Part shown: piece after piece, positions 1 through 8,451 of the stretch | How the letters are laid out: every line of letters begins with the position of its first letter | How positions within the stretch are numbered: position 1 is the first letter of the stretch | NCBI RefSeq assembly: GCF_000063445.1 | Contig: NC_009464.1 | Span: 744,001-808,000, forward strand | Reading direction: 5' to 3' | DNA from: Methanocella arvoryzae MRE50 | Lineage (GTDB): Archaea > Halobacteriota > Methanocellia > Methanocellales > Methanocellaceae | Length of the DNA stretch: 64,000 nucleotides | Program-made: the position numbers and the translations under genes | The notes under the pieces: model-generated | The model's input: only the letters and a program-made list of their open reading frames with translations | Databases searched by the model: none | What the model was told of the DNA's origin: nothing

Positions 1-719
1 TGAGCAAGCCTGTAGAGGTAAAAGTGGCCGAGCCGAAACCGGTAGAAGTTAAATCAGAGGGTCTGCCTGCTACGTACGATCTCAAGCTCTACGAGGTACT
101 CCGGCTATGGCGCAATCGTCTCGCAGAAGAGCAGCAGAACCCACCTTACGTCATCCTCACCAACGGCGACATCAAGGCCATCTGCTCTCTCTATCCGATG
201 TCGATCGACGAGCTCACGGCCATCAAGGGCATCGGCCCCAGAAAGGCGCAGAACTACGGAGAAGCCATCCTGGACATGGTCAGCGCCCACGTGAGCGAAA
301 ACGGCATCGTAATGGGCAGCACGCTGGCTGAACCTCCGAAGGACGAGCCCAGTCCATGGGGAAACGATCCTCTGGAAGCGGCATACAACATGCAGGAGTA
401 TATACAGTCGCTGCAGGATGAACTAAAAAAGACAAAGGAAGAGCTGGAAGCCCTGTACGAGCGGATTGCAGCCTCCGGCCAGATAGAGTCAGAGCAGTAC
501 AGACTTTTCACGGAAGAGAAATACAGGCGGTCGATCGATCAACAGTTGTTCTACAGCCGGTACCCGGAGATTTTCCTGAGGAACGCTAAAATTACCCTGA
601 CCAGCGCCCAGAAAGAGGTCCCGCCCGAGGCGTTAGAGCCGTACATAATCAGAGAGGCTCACACAGCCTATAAAGTTGAGAAAAGAGGCCATGAATCGGC
701 AGATCAGGAAAGGCCTTGA
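1..719 (+). CDS. HRDC-domain protein with coiled-coil tail (5' end at window edge)
   Basis: The reading frame is open to the first base. The window starts with TG AGC AAG CCT, so the A of an ATG probably lies one base outside, giving a start Met-Ser-Lys-Pro. A short Lys/Pro/Glu/Val head contains KPVEVK twice. It is followed by an HRDC-type helical domain at about residues 25-95: LKLYEVLRLWRNRLAEE, then the hairpin IKGIGPRKAQNYGEAIL. HRDC domains bind nucleic acid in RecQ helicases and RNase D. After an acidic/proline linker comes a Gln/Glu/Lys-rich segment at about residues 125-155 likely to form a coiled coil, then a basic C-terminal stretch. No catalytic domain is visible. It may be an accessory subunit of a nucleic-acid enzyme; the partner is unknown. 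A GTG at 24 is an alternative start. Confidence 0.7.
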   Translation, partial: SKPVEVKVAEPKPVEVKSEGLPATYDLKLYEVLRLWRNRLAEEQQNPPYVILTNGDIKAICSLYPMSIDELTAIKGIGPRKAQNYGEAILDMVSAHVSENGIVMGSTLAEPPKDEPSPWGNDPLEAAYNMQEYIQSLQDELKKTKEELEALYERIAASGQIESEQYRLFTEEKYRRSIDQQLFYSRYPEIFLRNAKITLTSAQKEVPPEALEPYIIREAHTAYKVEKRGHESADQERP

Positions 720-735
720 GAAACTGTGCGGCCGA

Positions 736-1179
736 TTACACGGGAGATCGGGGCTGCCGTATCTTGACAAATATGTTATAGATACCAAGAAGAACAAAGA
801 AACCCCATAACAGGGCAGCTAAGAGCAGTAGTGCCCTCATGTAGCTGTTTTTTACGCTAAATGCGAGTAAGATGGCCACGAACAGCATGATAACTATCCC
901 GAATACCCCTATCGCCCGCTCCCACATTTTCAGTTGCCGGCCTACCAGCCAGATTAAAATGAAGCCGCCCAGTAAGAGCATAATCGTACCATTAAGCGGA
1001 TTTCCTGCGATTACAGCATAAACTCCTATTGCTACCGTGATTAACCAATGATCGCGCCCAGAATAGCACCGATTTTTTGTGTATGCGGAAGGCTCCCGGG
1101 GACGATCATCTGAGACGGATACCTCCCATGCTTCGACCCCTGGTCCATATACTCGCAATATTAAGGGCAAAGTATACAA
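736..1179 (-). CDS. Small integral membrane protein, paralogue of the gene at 1372-1758
   Basis: Three or four hydrophobic segments follow a polar N-terminus of about 45 residues. The C-terminal half matches the neighbour at 1372-1758 in pattern, ending ...GIYNIFVK here and ...GAYNVFIK there, so the two are old duplicates. The usable in-frame ATG lies 74 bases inside the upstream gene (1106-1375). No ATG or GTG occurs between that point and the first membrane segment, so either the overlap is real or the true junction is disturbed by a frameshift. It is the last gene of a leftward three-gene set. No function recognised. Confidence 0.55.
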   Translation of the reverse strand: MYTLPLILRVYGPGVEAWEVSVSDDRPREPSAYTKNRCYSGRDHWLITVAIGVYAVIAGNPLNGTIMLLLGGFILIWLVGRQLKMWERAIGVFGIVIMLFVAILLAFSVKNSYMRALLLLAALLWGFFVLLGIYNIFVKIRQPRSPV

Positions 1180-1375
1180 AGATCATTGGTACGACCCACG
1201 CCGGCCATTTACCCAGCAGGAACCAGCCAGTTAGCAGGATAGCGGGTATACCGATGAATTCAAACACTAGATATAGCAGGGCATATGGTTTTATGTGAGC
1301 ATCGTAGAACTCGTCGGGGCTCATTTGCCGGGGATCTTTGGTTTCAGGCATCAGTAGACCACCCTCATTAGTCAC
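1106..1375 (-). CDS. Small membrane protein, middle gene of a three-gene set
   Basis: This 89-residue protein has a polar N-terminus (PETKDPRQMSPDEFYDAHI) and two hydrophobic spans near residues 33-55 and 60-78, ending in a basic tail (RGRSMGGIRLR). Its start overlaps the stop of the upstream gene (1372-1758) by four bases, which indicates translational coupling. A second Met at codon 9 is an alternative start. The family is not recognised. The neighbours on both sides are also short hydrophobic proteins, so the trio may form one membrane assembly; that is inference. Confidence 0.55.
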   Translation of the reverse strand: MTNEGGLLMPETKDPRQMSPDEFYDAHIKPYALLYLVFEFIGIPAILLTGWFLLGKWPAWVVPMIFVYFALNIASIWTRGRSMGGIRLR

Positions 1376-1758
1376 CCGTTCTCAGATCGTTCGAGCGGCT
1401 GCTTCTTAATAAACACATTATAGGCCCCTATCAGCACAATAAAGCTCCAGGCTATAGTCAGTAATAGCATAATTCCCTTCAGGTACAAGTTTTCTGTGAC
1501 AAGTATAACCGATGCCCCAAGTAGAATGCCAAGGGTAAGGGATAGTACCGCAAGCGGACGCTGGTATTGCTTCGCATATTTACCTGCAAGAAGACTAAGA
1601 ACGAAGCAAATCGGCATTAACATTAATACAAATTGGGGATAGTTGCCAGTAGCGATCAGGACAAAAAAGTTAAACCCGAGGATAGGAATCATCCCAAGGA
1701 TGCACAATAAGATCAAGATATTTTTAACTGACACGTTCACTACTCCATGAGATACCAC
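1372..1758 (-). CDS. Small integral membrane protein, first gene of a three-gene set
   Basis: About 128 residues with four hydrophobic spans and a short basic/acidic tail (KKQPLERSENG). A repeat of the same fold pattern is seen in the gene at 736-1179. The start is uncertain: an ATG at 1758 and a GTG a few codons later, preceded by GGAG, are both possible. The gap upstream (toward 2238) carries no gene. Function unknown. Confidence 0.6.
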   Translation of the reverse strand: MVSHGVVNVSVKNILILLCILGMIPILGFNFFVLIATGNYPQFVLMLMPICFVLSLLAGKYAKQYQRPLAVLSLTLGILLGASVILVTENLYLKGIMLLLTIAWSFIVLIGAYNVFIKKQPLERSENG

Positions 1759-1929
1759 CAGTCAATTACAAGCTAATGAGACATAATAATTATGCCACTA
1801 TGCCCATAATTATCTGAAAAATAAAAATGTTGCTCTTCCTCAATTTTGGACGGTTTACCGAAACCTGTTCTCACATTGTGCATGATCAGATCAGATCCCT
1901 GTCAAGGATGGGGACCAGGGATGGTTTCA

Positions 1930-2150
1930 CGGAGATGAGCTTTTTAGCCGCCAAGCTCGCCAAGAGGCCAAGGCCGCCAAGAAATATGGGTGATACTAAA
2001 AGCAGTAATCAGCTTTTCATTCGGCTTGGCGGGCTTGGCTCCTTGGCGGACTTGGCGGTATTTTCGACCAATGCAGGGCAAACTTTCAATTTTTCATAGC
2101 CTCTACCTGAATATCCCATTTTTCATAAAGCGAGTACCTGGCGATATTTT
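1930..2150. repeat. Intergenic CTTGGCGG-type quasi-palindromic element, copy 1
   Basis: The left arm carries iterations of GCCAAG (GCCGCCAAGCTCGCCAAG and variants). The right arm carries the complement (CTTGGCGGGCTTGGCTCC, then TTGGCGGACTTGGCGG). The element then runs into a conserved tail with GGTATTTTCGACC and AACTTTCAATTTTTC. The same tail and right arm occur at about 15760-15840 and 39430-39500. It sits alone here, without the GGAGGT element that accompanies the other two copies. Short frames inside it look accidental. The rest of the gap from 1759 to 2238 shows nothing else I can name. Confidence 0.7.
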
Positions 2151-2238
2151 CAAACTATTAATGGTCAACAACTAATTATCGGCATACGATTCTACATCCA
2201 GCAGTCGGAGAAGAACCGAAAAAAGAAGAAGATCGTTT

Positions 2239-3570
2239 TTATTTATTGTACTCGGTCACCAGGCTGACGCCATACTCAGCCAGCCTCTTCGCACCATCAC
2301 AAGTCTTCGATTCAGCAAAGACCCGGATGATCGGCTCCGTGCCGGAAGCCCGGACGAGCACCCAGCCATCATTATTGAAGATCTTGACGCCGTCGGTAGT
2401 GTCGATCTTATCGCCCTTCGCGTGGGTGGCGATCATCTTCAGGACTTCATTCTTGTTCTTGCAGTGGATCTTCTCCTTAACGCTGTTATAGCAGGGCACT
2501 GCATCGACGATTTCGCTCAGCTTCTTACCGGTCGTGGCCAGCATTTCGAGCACCGAGGCCGCGGACATGCCGCCGTCCCGGCAGTACTGGAATTCCGGAT
2601 AGATCAGGCCGCCGTTGCCCTCTCCGCCGAAGACTGCGCCGACCTGCATCATCTTTCGGGCTACGTGGATGCTGCCCACCTGAGTCCAGATGACTTCCTG
2701 GCCGTACTTCTTCGCAATGTCCTCGATGAGGGAGGAAGAGCTGACCGGAGTAACGATAGTGCCGGGCTTGCGCTGTAATTTGTACTCCGTCATCATGGCC
2801 AGCAGTACGTCCTCATTGACGAACCTGCCCTTGTCATCCACGAAAACTGCCCGGTCTGCGTCTGCATCGTGGGCGATGCCCATGTCGGCGCCGGCTGCGA
2901 CTACCGCTGCTTTCAGGTCATTGATCTCGTTGCCGGTGGGTTCCGGGTTCCTGCCCGGGAAGGTGCCGTCGACCTGGGCGTTGAGCGATATGACTTTACA
3001 GTTCAGCTTCCTCAGCAGGAAGGGCGTGGTCAGGCTGGCCGCTCCGCAACCGGTATCGGAGACGACCTTGAAGTTCTTCTTTCTGATCGCTTCCGCGTCG
3101 ACGGCCTTGATGATGCCGTCGATGTACATAGGCTTCGGGTCGAAGCTGGACAGCTCGCCAGTCTGGCTCCAGTTCGCCTGCCTGTAGCTGCCCGAGAAGT
3201 AGATCTTCTCCACTTCAGCCTCGTCAGCCCTCGACATTTCCGTGCCGTCGCCTGCGACGCCTTTGACACCGTTGTACTCGGGAGGGTTGTGGGAGGCGGT
3301 GATGATGATGCCCGCATCTGCGTGGTGCTTCACGTAATACTGGACGGTCGGCGTGGGTGCGATGCCCAGATCTACCACGCTGCAGCCAGTGGAGAGCAGC
3401 CCCGCGATGACGGCGCTCTTGAGCATCTCGCCGGACTGGCGGGTGTCCCGCCCTACTGCGATCTTACCGCCCTTGAGCGTGCCGATACTCTTCGCCAGGT
3501 TCATCGCCATCTCAGGTGTCATCTCCACGTTCGCGATACCCCTGACTCCGTTAGTGCCAAATAATGCCAT
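2239..3570 (-). CDS. glmM: Phosphoglucosamine/phosphomannomutase (alpha-D-phosphohexomutase family)
   Basis: Interconverts hexose 6- and 1-phosphates, probably glucosamine phosphate on the route to UDP-GlcNAc. The 443-residue length is normal for the family. The catalytic serine loop is TASHNPPEYNG with the phosphoserine near residue 93. The metal loop is DADADR, and the C-terminal phosphate-binding loop is VRASGTEP. I chose the ATG at 3570 (MALFGTNGVRG, the usual N-terminus), because AGGAG lies just upstream; an upstream TTG would add three residues. It begins nine bases after the stop of the MobB-MoaE fusion, so the two are co-transcribed. Archaeal members may accept both glucosamine and mannose phosphates; the sequence alone does not decide. 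Confidence 0.92.
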   Translation of the reverse strand: MALFGTNGVRGIANVEMTPEMAMNLAKSIGTLKGGKIAVGRDTRQSGEMLKSAVIAGLLSTGCSVVDLGIAPTPTVQYYVKHHADAGIIITASHNPPEYNGVKGVAGDGTEMSRADEAEVEKIYFSGSYRQANWSQTGELSSFDPKPMYIDGIIKAVDAEAIRKKNFKVVSDTGCGAASLTTPFLLRKLNCKVISLNAQVDGTFPGRNPEPTGNEINDLKAAVVAAGADMGIAHDADADRAVFVDDKGRFVNEDVLLAMMTEYKLQRKPGTIVTPVSSSSLIEDIAKKYGQEVIWTQVGSIHVARKMMQVGAVFGGEGNGGLIYPEFQYCRDGGMSAASVLEMLATTGKKLSEIVDAVPCYNSVKEKIHCKNKNEVLKMIATHAKGDKIDTTDGVKIFNNDGWVLVRASGTEPIIRVFAESKTCDGAKRLAEYGVSLVTEYNK

Positions 3571-3579
3571 GAAAATCAA

Positions 3580-4389
3580 TCACTCCTTGTCATGTACCCA
3601 GTACTCACCGGAGACTGTCATTTCCTTCTTCCAGATGGGCACTTCTTCCTTAACCCTTTCGATAGCTTCGCGGAGTATAGGGAATAGTTCTTGCCGGTGA
3701 CCGGCGGCCACGACTATGTAGACAATGTCTTCCCCCGCCTCGATCCTGCCGGTCTTGTGGTGGATGATGACGTCGACAATGCCCGGCGCCTGCTTCAGGT
3801 CAGCCTCGATCTTCGCGATGCGCTCTTTGGCCACAACATCGTAGCTCTCGAACTCAAGGGCCTTAGTGATCTCGTTTTTGGCAATTTCTCTCACGATGCC
3901 GGTGAAAGTGCCGATAGCCCCGGCCTTCTTGATCTCAGGATTGCGATGTACTCTGGCGATCAGCTCGGGTAGCGTGACCTCGTCCGGCTGAGCCTTAGCA
4001 ATAGCGGCCAGCTGCTCTCCCGTGGCGTTGATGTCCACCCTGGCGACGATGTTCTCAGCTTCGACGTCGCCGATGGCGATTTTCGGCAGACGGCTCTGTT
4101 TGAAGCCCTCGACCACGACGTAATCGACACCTTGCATAGACATTTCTTTAAGCGCGCTATTGATGTCGCTGGTCTTGAGCACCATTACGCTGCGGGTCGG
4201 CGTAACGCCGATGGTCACCGAGGCGCCGCTCGCCAGGTGCCGGTCCGTGTCCCCGCCGAAGGGCAGGATCTCGTCCTGCGAGTGCTTGATCGTGCCTACC
4301 TTGCCTGTTTTCGCGAGCTCCGAAACCAGCCGCTCCACCAGCGTAGTCTTTCCCGTTTTCTTGTATCCCACTATGGCAATGACCTTCAT
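3580..4389 (-). CDS. MobB-MoaE fusion for molybdopterin cofactor synthesis
   Basis: Two domains are fused. The N-terminal half is a MobB-type P-loop GTPase: MKVIAIVGYKKTGKTTL gives the Walker A, followed by GTIKHSQ and VVVEGFKQ. The C-terminal half, from about residue 135, is MoaE, the large subunit of molybdopterin synthase, with GTFTGIVRE, HHKTGRIEAGE, AGHRQELF and VPIWKKE, the lysine-rich active region that receives sulfur from MoaD. The start is set at the ATG at 4389, where the P-loop domain begins; ten upstream in-frame residues are not family-like. In this window formate dehydrogenases need the Mo/W-pterin cofactor, and moaC lies at 50.0 kb. The fusion couples two steps normally made by separate genes. 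Confidence 0.88.
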   Translation of the reverse strand: MKVIAIVGYKKTGKTTLVERLVSELAKTGKVGTIKHSQDEILPFGGDTDRHLASGASVTIGVTPTRSVMVLKTSDINSALKEMSMQGVDYVVVEGFKQSRLPKIAIGDVEAENIVARVDINATGEQLAAIAKAQPDEVTLPELIARVHRNPEIKKAGAIGTFTGIVREIAKNEITKALEFESYDVVAKERIAKIEADLKQAPGIVDVIIHHKTGRIEAGEDIVYIVVAAGHRQELFPILREAIERVKEEVPIWKKEMTVSGEYWVHDKE

Positions 4390-4541
4390 AAGATACAGAA
4401 TAATGTATGCGTGAAGCATTAAAGTTTACCGCGGGCGGGTGCCGGGAAGGAATATGCACGTAATCCATCCGATTACTTCCCGTTAAGATGACGAGGCTGC
4501 GCTGTGCCATACTGGTTGCCTATGTATGGTGTGACAGTAAT

Positions 4542-4820
4542 ACGAACGCTGCGCTGTGCAAAATCTCACAGATGCCACAGATTAGAACAGATGCCACAGA
4601 TTACGCTTGATTCCACTGATAAACAGAAAACTGATCGATTGTTCTTTTATGATTGCTATCGGTGATCGAATAATATTAGAGTATTCCATCTGTGCTATTG
4701 AGTAGTAATCTGTGGATTCGACAGAGAAATCTGTGGAATCAACCTGAATCTGTGGCATCTGTGAGGATTAGCACAGCGCAGCGTTCGTGTACGTTCACGA
4801 GCACACAGAGACAACAGGAT
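4542..4820. repeat. Large inverted-repeat element with 18-bp perfect ends (CACAGATT type), copy 1
   Basis: The element is bounded by ACGAACGCTGCGCTGTGC at 4542-4559 and its exact reverse complement at 4771-4788. Inside, the left arm iterates CACAGATGCCACAGATT and the right arm iterates the complement (ATCTGTGGAATC, ATCTGTGGCATC). The conserved flank continues to about 4820 (ACGTTCACGAGCACACAG). A second copy in opposite orientation lies at 33930-34248 and shares the ends, the flank and the loop text (ATCTGTGCTATTGAGTAG). A partial extra end is visible around 4851-4880. The remaining gap from 4390 to 4990 holds no gene; a TATA-like ATTTATAT near 4924 may serve prs. Confidence 0.85.
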
Positions 4821-4990
4821 ACGAGCATTCTGGTAATGATGGTAGCACAGCGCAGAGTTTGTCTTGCGGTCTCACGATGTACCGGCAACTGGAAAATCCA
4901 CTATGATAACCAGGGGCGGGATAGATTTATATGCCTTTAGGGCAAGTAGCCAACAAGCGATAATAAAAGTAATAAAAAAGGTGTATGTGA

Positions 4991-5845
4991 ATGGGCATGA
5001 GGATCGTGGCAGGGCCGGCCTCGCAGCTGCTGGCAACACGGACGGCGGCACTGCTGGGCTGCGACATCGACCTGACGGATTACAAGGAATTCCCGGACGG
5101 CGAAGTGTACAGCAGGGTGACCGGCGAGGTGGCCGGGAACGACATAGTCATCATTCAGAGCACCCCGACCGCCAGAGACTACATCTACCTTTTGCAGCTC
5201 ATCGACGCCTGCGACGAGGCGAAGAGCCTCAAAGTCGTCATCCCGTACTTCGGCTACGCCCGGCAGGACAAGCGGTTCAACCCGGGAGAGCCGATCAGCA
5301 GCCGGGCTATCGCCCGCACTATTAAGGCCGATCAGGTCTTCACCATCAACATCCACGACCGCTCCGTACTGGCACACTTCCCCTGTAAGGCAGAGGACCT
5401 GAATGTGGCGCCGGAGATCGGCAACCACATCGAGGGCATGAAGCTCCACAACCCGCTCGTTCTCGCGCCTGACGATGGCGCCCTAAATCTGGTCAAGTCT
5501 GCGGCAACACTAAAGGGCCTCGCGTACGACTACCTGGAGAAGACCAGGCTCTCGGGCACCGAAGTCAAGATCGCCCCCAAGAACCTTGACGTCAAAGGCC
5601 GGGACGTAGTACTGCTCGACGACATCGTCAGCACCGGCGGCACCATCGCAGAGGCAGCCAAACTACTGAGAGTCATCGGAGCAAAAGACGTACATCTCGG
5701 CTGCGTCCACCCTGTGCTCGTCGGCAACGCTGTAATCAAGCTCTACCGCGCCGGCATCAAGTCGGTCATCTCCACCGACACGCTCGAGAAGGCGACCAGC
5801 AGAATCTCGGCTGCGCCTATCATCGCTGAAGCGCTGAGAAAATAA
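4991..5845 (+). CDS. prs: Ribose-phosphate pyrophosphokinase (PRPP synthetase)
   Basis: Makes PRPP from ribose 5-phosphate and ATP for purine, pyrimidine, histidine and pterin synthesis. Family marks are the flexible-loop region YFGYARQDKRFNPGEP (residues 95-110), the metal-binding INIHD, and the PRPP-binding loop VVLLDDIVSTGGT near residue 205. Length 284 matches the short archaeal enzymes. The start ATG at 4991 is preceded by AGGTG; another Met two codons on is possible. It is a single gene flanked by repeat elements on both sides. Confidence 0.95.
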   Translation: MGMRIVAGPASQLLATRTAALLGCDIDLTDYKEFPDGEVYSRVTGEVAGNDIVIIQSTPTARDYIYLLQLIDACDEAKSLKVVIPYFGYARQDKRFNPGEPISSRAIARTIKADQVFTINIHDRSVLAHFPCKAEDLNVAPEIGNHIEGMKLHNPLVLAPDDGALNLVKSAATLKGLAYDYLEKTRLSGTEVKIAPKNLDVKGRDVVLLDDIVSTGGTIAEAAKLLRVIGAKDVHLGCVHPVLVGNAVIKLYRAGIKSVISTDTLEKATSRISAAPIIAEALRK

Positions 5846-5894
5846 ACTTTTTTACCCAGGCCCCGTGTGTGTAATAACCACAACGTGCAGCAAT

Positions 5895-6095
5895 TTAATT
5901 TTTTACCGCAGAGGCACAGAGACGCACAGAGACGCACAGAGAAACGGTTAACCACAGAGTGCACAGAGTCGCACAGAGATTTTCTATTTAGATTTAATAA
6001 AAACCAATTGTAGGGATAGTCTCTGTGAACCTCTGTGCACTCTGTGCCTCTGTGGTGAAAAACTCCCTGTGCATCTCTATGGTAAAACTCCCACG
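5895..6095. repeat. Inverted-repeat element of CACAGAG words, copy 1
   Basis: The left arm iterates CACAGAGRCG (for example GCACAGAGACGCACAGAG). The right arm after about 6020 iterates the complement (CTCTGTGCACTCTGTGCC, CTCTGTGGTG). The loop is AT-rich. If transcribed it would fold into a long imperfect hairpin. It separates prs from the convergent LysE-type gene and so could act as a bidirectional terminator; that role is inference. A related element is at 41222-41485. Confidence 0.8.
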
Positions 6096-6112
6096 CTCTC
6101 AGGGGTTTTCAT

Positions 6113-6718
6113 TTAGAGTCCCAGCACAGGCCGGACTACATCTGCTATCAGTATAACTCCGAAGGCCAGCATGCACAGGCCGCTGGCGAGCATGATGACC
6201 GGGTACAGTGCCTTAAACTTCGATTTTGCATAATGGACGGCGAGGGACAGGCTGGTGATCCACGCGAAGAGCCCGAACATGAACCCCGCTACGCCGAGGA
6301 CGTTGAACAGTGCAACGAAGGCTGCTCCGGCTGTCGCCCACCAGACGATGCCCATTGGGTTGGTGATCGCAAGGGACAGGCCTTTTACATACGGGTGGCC
6401 GAGCAGTTTTCCCTCGTTTTCCTCCGGGGGGCTGCGGAAGTTTTTGAGAGTGCTCACGGCTAAGTACAGCAGGATAAGGCCGCCTACGACTGAGATGAGG
6501 GTGCGGGCTGTAGCCCCTGTGAGCAGCACAGAAACTCCGATTACCGTCAGGATCAGATAAAAAAAATCGGCAGTCATTGCGCCGAGGCCGATCATGATGC
6601 CGCCTGCGTAGGACTTCTTTACCGATTCGGCGGCGATGGCCGCGTTCACCGGCCCCGGAGGGACGCCCAGCGACAGGCCCAGCAGGATGCCAGCTATGAT
6701 GCCTGACAGGTCAAACAT
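6113..6718 (-). CDS. LysE/RhtB-family transporter
   Basis: This 201-residue membrane protein has six hydrophobic spans. The N-terminal signature GLSLGVPPGPVNAAIAAESV, with the conserved glycine/proline pattern, identifies the LysE/RhtB exporters of amino acids and related compounds. A further mark is SLAITNPMGIVWW near residue 115. The substrate cannot be predicted. It is converged upon by prs across a repeat element, and a short zinc-finger-like gene precedes it. Confidence 0.85.
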   Translation of the reverse strand: MFDLSGIIAGILLGLSLGVPPGPVNAAIAAESVKKSYAGGIMIGLGAMTADFFYLILTVIGVSVLLTGATARTLISVVGGLILLYLAVSTLKNFRSPPEENEGKLLGHPYVKGLSLAITNPMGIVWWATAGAAFVALFNVLGVAGFMFGLFAWITSLSLAVHYAKSKFKALYPVIMLASGLCMLAFGVILIADVVRPVLGL

Positions 6719-6763
6719 AGCTGCAATTGTAGCGTTATTGCCTAAAAAAGGTTTTGCGGAAAA

Positions 6764-6985
6764 TCACCAGCGCTGTCGTTCCTGCTGTCTGCGCCTTTCC
6801 ATCCGTTCTTCCCGCTCCGCCTCTTCATCGTCCACGACGGCGCGTTTCGGGTGACGCCGCTCATAGCAAGTTTTACAGACGCTGTGTACCATACAGTGGC
6901 TGCACACGACCTTGTGACACATCTTACACGTGCTCAGGCGGTTCGAGGGCTTTTTACAGATTGGACAGATTCCGGCTACTTGCAT
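6764..6985 (-). CDS. Small cysteine/histidine-rich zinc-binding protein
   Basis: The first 42 residues hold paired cysteines: CPIC, then CKMCHKVVCSHC, then CKTCYERRH. That arrangement suits two interleaved zinc sites of the treble-clef or B-box/LIM type. The remainder is a highly charged, probably helical tail (EEAEREERMERRRQQERQR). No enzyme domain is present. Such small zinc proteins usually bind protein or nucleic acid, but nothing here fixes the role. The start ATG at 6985 directly precedes the first cysteine pair. Confidence 0.65.
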   Translation of the reverse strand: MQVAGICPICKKPSNRLSTCKMCHKVVCSHCMVHSVCKTCYERRHPKRAVVDDEEAEREERMERRRQQERQRW

Positions 6986-7079
6986 AGTACCACTTAAGGG
7001 TTTATTTGGCGTAAAAGGTTAAAGCCTTGTTGTACCATTTTTGTAAGTATACCGGGTCCAGTATTATATTTAAGATCAC

Positions 7080-8369
7080 TCACCAGCAGATGCCTTCGTA
7101 GGTGATGCCTTTGATATCCGGATTGACCACCCTGCGGCCGTCGATCACGATCTTCGACTTCATCCGCCCGAACTCGCCGTTGAGCTTGCCGAACTCGCCC
7201 CACTCAGTAGCGATCAGGCACGCGTCGGCACCATCGAGGGCGTCGCCCGCGTTGCTGAAGTAGGAGATGTTGGGGTAGACATTTTTCATGTGCTCCGAAG
7301 CCATGGGATCATAGGCAGTCACGACGGCACCTTCTGCCAGCAGCATGCCGATTAAGGGGATTGCCCTGGACTCCCGGATATCGTCGGTGTCGTTCTTGAA
7401 CGCCAGGCCGAGCACGGCGATCTTCTTGCCGTTCAGGTCGGGGACGTGTTTCTTCAGCAGCCTCAAGGCGATCAGCGGCTGCCTCTCGTTGACCTCGAGC
7501 ACAGTCTTGAGCAGAATAGGCTCGTAGTCCACCTCGGAGGCCTTGCCGACCAGCGCCTTTACGTCCTTAGGGAAGCAGCTGCCGCCGAAGCCGAGGCCGG
7601 ACCGGAGGAAGTGCGGGGAAATTCTAGCATCCAGGCCCACGCCTTCCATGACTTTATACGTATCGATACCGAGGAGCTTGCAGATGTTGCCGACCTCGTT
7701 GGAGAACGAGATCTTGGTCGCCAGGAACGCGTTGGAGACGTACTTGATCATCTCGGCGGTCTTGGTGTCCGCTGTAAGAATGGGGCACGTGTAGCCGGCG
7801 TACAGATTTCTGATGACTTCGCCGGCCATCGGATCGTCCGCGCCCACGACGATGCGGTCGGGGTTCATGAAGTCGTAGACCGCTTTGCCCTCTCTCAGAA
7901 ACTCGGGGTTCATGCCCACGCCGAAGTCCTTGCCCGCCTTCTTCCCGGAGGCCTGCTCCAGAATCGGGGTGACGACCTTTTCAGTGGTTTCGGGCACCAC
8001 GGTGCTCTTGACAACAACTACGTGATAGGAGGACTTGTTCTTCAGGCGCTCACCGATGCTGCGGCTCGCCTCCCGGATAAACCGGAGATCGATCTTGCCG
8101 CTGGCGTCTGTAGGAGTGGGAACGCAGATGAAGGAGATGTCGCTGTTCGTTATGGCGTAATCGTAGTCCGCCGTCGCTTCCAGGTTCTTGCCGGCATGCT
8201 CTTTTAAAAGTTCTTCCAGCCCTTCCTCGTAGATGGGCGGAATGCCCTGGTTGATCTTATTTATACGGCCGGGGTCGACGTCCACGCAGATAACGTCATT
8301 GCCTCTGTGCGCGAAACAGGTACCTGTCACGGTACCCACATAACCCGTTCCGATAATGCTGATCTTCAT
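7080..8369 (-). CDS. ugd: UDP-glucose 6-dehydrogenase family nucleotide-sugar dehydrogenase
   Basis: Oxidises a UDP-sugar at C6 with NAD in two steps, feeding surface polysaccharide or glycoprotein synthesis. The N-terminal Rossmann loop is MKISIIGTGYVGTVTG. The active cysteine loop is GFGGSCFPKDVKAL near residue 255, closer to UDP-glucose dehydrogenase than to UDP-ManNAc dehydrogenase, which has a GCGGHC-like loop. A C-terminal NAD/UDP domain follows (VLGLAFKNDTDDIRESRA). The start at 8369 is chosen because the Rossmann strand begins there; 20 upstream in-frame residues are not conserved in kind. No glycosyltransferases lie alongside. Confidence 0.9.
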   Translation of the reverse strand: MKISIIGTGYVGTVTGTCFAHRGNDVICVDVDPGRINKINQGIPPIYEEGLEELLKEHAGKNLEATADYDYAITNSDISFICVPTPTDASGKIDLRFIREASRSIGERLKNKSSYHVVVVKSTVVPETTEKVVTPILEQASGKKAGKDFGVGMNPEFLREGKAVYDFMNPDRIVVGADDPMAGEVIRNLYAGYTCPILTADTKTAEMIKYVSNAFLATKISFSNEVGNICKLLGIDTYKVMEGVGLDARISPHFLRSGLGFGGSCFPKDVKALVGKASEVDYEPILLKTVLEVNERQPLIALRLLKKHVPDLNGKKIAVLGLAFKNDTDDIRESRAIPLIGMLLAEGAVVTAYDPMASEHMKNVYPNISYFSNAGDALDGADACLIATEWGEFGKLNGEFGRMKSKIVIDGRRVVNPDIKGITYEGICW

Positions 8370-8451
8370 GAAAACCACTGACATATCAGAGCGTTGGTAA
8401 ACAAATAATTTGTGATGTCCTTCGCACAAGAATAGAGAAAAATAAGGACGC

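Noticed and set aside
5895-6095. CRISPR array from CACAGAG repeats
   Set aside because: Words are degenerate, spacing is not constant, there are no unique spacers of even length, and the second half is the reverse complement of the first. It is a hairpin element.
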